The position numbers and the translations under genes are program-made. From Bog-473 sp963707835 (GTDB lineage Bacteria > Actinomycetota > Acidimicrobiia > Acidimicrobiales > RAAP-2), in NCBI GenBank assembly GCA_963707835.1, contig CAVPRI010000001.1, positions 1,532,837 through 1,596,836 on the forward strand: DNA of 64,000 nucleotides. Direction: 5' to 3'. The notes beneath the pieces are model-generated. The model was given only the letters and a program-made list of their open reading frames with translations. It ran no database searches and had not been told where the DNA came from. Below are positions 61,632-64,000 of this stretch, piece after piece. How positions within the stretch are numbered: the stretch's first letter is position 1; the number at the start of each line of letters is the position of its first letter.

Positions 61632-62878
61632 ATGGCATCCGGATCCCGTCGGGAGGAGATCCTGCAGGCGGCAGCCAAGATGTTCGCAACGTCAGGCGTG
61701 CGTACGTCCCTCAAGGATGTGGCGGCGGAGTGCGGCATGCTCCCCGGGAGCTTGTACTTCCACTTCGAGTCGAAGGAGGCGCTGATCATCGAGTTGATCG
61801 GGCGCTATCAAGCCGATCTCGACCAGGTCGCGAAGGAGGCGCTGCAGGCGCCGCAACGCGCCGACCCGGGCCAGGTGCTCGAGCAGGTGGTCGGTCTGGG
61901 CGAGGCCATTGCAGCGTGCGCGGCGCGCCACTTCGCCGCGCTTCTCCTGACCCTCTACGACCCTCCAGCCGGAGCGAGTGACGATCTCCGGCGAGTCGTG
62001 CGATCGACTCCCACGGCGATCAACACGGCGATGCTCCACGTGCTCCGTTCTGGTGGTGACCATGGTGCATTCCGGGCAGGCGTCGACCTGCGCCTGCTTG
62101 CCGACCGACTGTGTGAGAGCATGCTCCGCCACGGTCTCACCAGCCCGTACCTCGGGAGCGATGCCGAGCACTTGGTCGAGCTCCGCTGCCAGATCCTCCT
62201 ACGGGGCGTGGCTCCGCAGCCCGTCTCGACTCGGTCACTCGATCGGTCGGACGCCCTTCGGGCGGTGAAGGCAGTCGTCGCGTCCTGGTCTCGCGACGTC
62301 GACGTCGACGTCGACGAGCGCATGACCCGTCTCCGTGAGGTGGCGCGCGCGGAGTTCGGTCGGCATGGCTACGAATCGACGACCCTGCGTTCGATCGCGA
62401 TGACTGCGGGACTCAGCACCGCCACCGTCTACCGGTTCTTCCCGGCAAAGGAGCAGCTGCTCGCGTCGATCATGGACTCCTACGCGGAGAAGCGGCAGTC
62501 CGCCTGGAACGCGGTGCTCGTGTCCAGGTCGACGGCGGTCGAGAAGCTCGACGCCCTGGCCTGGCTCTACATCGTGCTGCTGGAGCGGTTCGGAAGCGAG
62601 TTTCGGATCCAACTCGGCACCGTCCACCACGCGCCCGGAGCATTCTGGGCGCGGTGCCGACGTCCAACTACGCGGACGTCGAGACGCTTCTTCAGTCGGG
62701 CCTCGACGCCGGCGAGATCAGGGTCCGAGGAGCTGACGCCCGTGCGTACGCCCGATGCGTGCACGAAGCGCTGTGGACGCCCGAGGACATCGTCCGCATC
62801 GAAGGATCGAGGACCGCGCACGCGCTCGCCCGGGCGACGCTGCTCTCGGGCGCGCTCGTCCGACGTGACGAACTGTGA
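61632..62878 (+). CDS. Double-headed TetR-family regulator, frameshifted
   Basis: The ~415-residue protein contains two complete TetR DNA-binding domains: ILQAAAKMFATSGVRTSLKD with SLYFHFESKEALI near the start, and ARAEFGRHGYESTTLRSIAM with ATVYRFFPAKEQLLASIM at ~residues 240-290. Each is followed by a ligand-binding helical part. A base change at ~62650 moves the end (TSNYADVETLLQSGLDAGEI onward) to another frame ending at 62878. It is divergent from the amidohydrolase operon and probably controls it. Starts at 61632 or 61560 are possible. Confidence 0.86.
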
Positions 62879-62954
62879 CCGCGGCTTGAGCCAAATATTC
62901 GACTCAGCTAGGGTCGGCGGGATCAAGGGGGAGCCGTATGGAGGAGCAGATCCG

Positions 62955-63998
62955 ATGACCTTGCACGCCGAGAGGCCGGTCGCCGACGTGACCGCACACC
63001 GTTTCATTTCCGCCGATTCCCACGTGGTGGAGGATCCAGCGATCTGGGCTGACGTCATCTCGCCCGACCGCTTCGGTCAGCTCGGTAGTGCATTCGCGGG
63101 CAAATCCGGTGGCAACGACCCGGAGGCCCGAGTACCCGACATGCAGCGCGACGGGGTCGTGGCCGAGGTGCTGTACCCATCGTTGGCGATGAAGCTCTTC
63201 ACCCTGGAACCCGAGCCCCAGGCGGCGTGCTTCCGCCGGTACAACAAATGGTTGGCTGAGTTCTGTGCCTACGAGCCCGACCGGCTCATCGGCGTTGGCC
63301 TCGTCCCCGCGTACGACATGGACCGCGCCCTCGAGGAGGTGCGGTGGTGCGACGAGCACGGTCTCCGTGGGGTGCAGATCTGGCAGAGCCCACACCCCGA
63401 TCTTCCCTTCACCGGCGATCACTACGAGCCCTTTTGGGCCGAGGCATCGGCCAGGGGCCTGCCCGTGAGCCTGCACGCGATCACCGGCTTCGATCACAGC
63501 CGTCAGCTCTTCGAGTCGATGGGGTCCGGGGAGGTGGGAGGCGGCGTGTCGTTCTTCCGCGTCACCAACTACTGCCTGTTCTCGGTGATGGACGCGCTGC
63601 TCGATCTGATCTTCTCGGGCGCGCTCGATCGGCATCCGGACTTGAAGGTCGTGCTGGTCGAGAACGAGGTGGCCTGGCTCCCGTTCGCCCTCGACCAGTG
63701 GGACTTCTTCTTCGGCGAGTTCGACCGCGGGGTGGAATTGCAGCGGCCGCCGTCGGAGTGCTTCCGTGATCATGTCCTGGCGACCTTTCTCACCGATCGC
63801 GGCGTGGTGCCGGTCGTCCAGCAGCTCGGCGCAGCCAATGTCATGTGGTCGAACGACTACCCTCACAACATGTCGACCTGGCCACGATCGAGGGAGCTGG
63901 CGAGCGAGCGACTTGCGGGGCTCAACGAGGCAGCGCTCGACGCCGTGCTCTCGGACAACGTGGCCGACCTTTACCACATCGTCACCGACGCGCCGTGA
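62955..63998 (+). CDS. Amidohydrolase-2 family metal-dependent hydrolase
   Basis: The 347-residue hydrolase begins MTLHAERPVADVTAHRFISA with DSHVVEDPAIWADV next, then LHAITGFDHSRQLF and NVMWSNDYPHNMSTWPRS as metal-site regions. ATG 62955 follows GGAGGA. It is a relative of the gene at 60074 and complete within the window. It is downstream of the TetR gene by ~75 bp. Confidence 0.92.
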   Translation: MTLHAERPVADVTAHRFISADSHVVEDPAIWADVISPDRFGQLGSAFAGKSGGNDPEARVPDMQRDGVVAEVLYPSLAMKLFTLEPEPQAACFRRYNKWLAEFCAYEPDRLIGVGLVPAYDMDRALEEVRWCDEHGLRGVQIWQSPHPDLPFTGDHYEPFWAEASARGLPVSLHAITGFDHSRQLFESMGSGEVGGGVSFFRVTNYCLFSVMDALLDLIFSGALDRHPDLKVVLVENEVAWLPFALDQWDFFFGEFDRGVELQRPPSECFRDHVLATFLTDRGVVPVVQQLGAANVMWSNDYPHNMSTWPRSRELASERLAGLNEAALDAVLSDNVADLYHIVTDAP

Positions 63999-64000
63999 CC

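Overview
The window reads as a high-GC actinobacterial chromosome, most probably class Acidimicrobiia. This is inferred from the respiratory gene set, a mycobacterial-type mec-cysO-cysM operon, a wax-ester/triacylglycerol synthase, and secreted proteins carrying a roughly 41-residue GYWLVASDGG-type repeat that I associate with this class. Genes are tightly packed, and at least a dozen neighbours are joined by GTGA overlaps (GTG start overlapping TGA stop).

Layout. 1-4722: aa3-type cytochrome oxidase genes (ctaD end, ctaE), a CtaG-like assembly factor, a TlpA-like thioredoxin and a SCO-type copper chaperone. 5219-6606: a sulfite-oxidase-family molybdoenzyme with a cytochrome b partner. 6812-21214: a 14.4-kb integrative element in the 3' end of the tmRNA gene, bounded by 21-bp direct repeats with mirrored 10-bp-phased repeats just inside both ends. 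It carries a tyrosine integrase, a ruined RepSA-type replication gene, remnants of a second integrase and perhaps an IS110 transposase, and metal/oxidase cargo: a Fur-type regulator next to a frameshifted Zn/Mn ABC transporter operon with two fused permease domains, a Met-rich DoxX-like protein, a second SCO, a second CtaG, and a BlaI/M56 regulator-protease pair with a near-ideal operator between them and ctaG. 21194-24031: tmRNA, smpB and the mec-cysO-cysM route to cysteine. 24031-25202: an IS630 inserted inside the cysM stop codon. 25236-30745: rph, rdgB, a glycosyltransferase, a Lon-N-like protein and glycerate kinase. 30787-46131: tRNA-Leu, clpP, then a surface-glycan locus (ABC-2 exporter, two methyltransferase-like genes, five glycosyltransferases including a recent tandem duplicate, and two exported repeat proteins, one fused to a SpoIID domain). 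46139-55034: HAD phosphatase, 1-Cys peroxiredoxin, acyl-CoA synthetase, orn, dut, WS/DGAT, a split cytochrome b operon and a methyltransferase. 55154-56347: tRNA-Gly followed by a decayed island (a broken HEPN/Abi-like gene and an integrase remnant). 56436-63998: a secreted beta-propeller, a degenerate SDR, three amidohydrolases and a double-headed TetR regulator.

The most unusual feature is the tmRNA element, which brings a second CtaG+SCO set and metal-linked regulators to a host that already has its own CtaG and SCO at the other end of the window. About 20 single-base frameshifts are spread over the window, several in G/C homopolymers and several in housekeeping-type genes. Many are therefore probably sequencing errors, but the clusters in the metal-binding protein gene, the rep gene and the tRNA-Gly island look like real decay.
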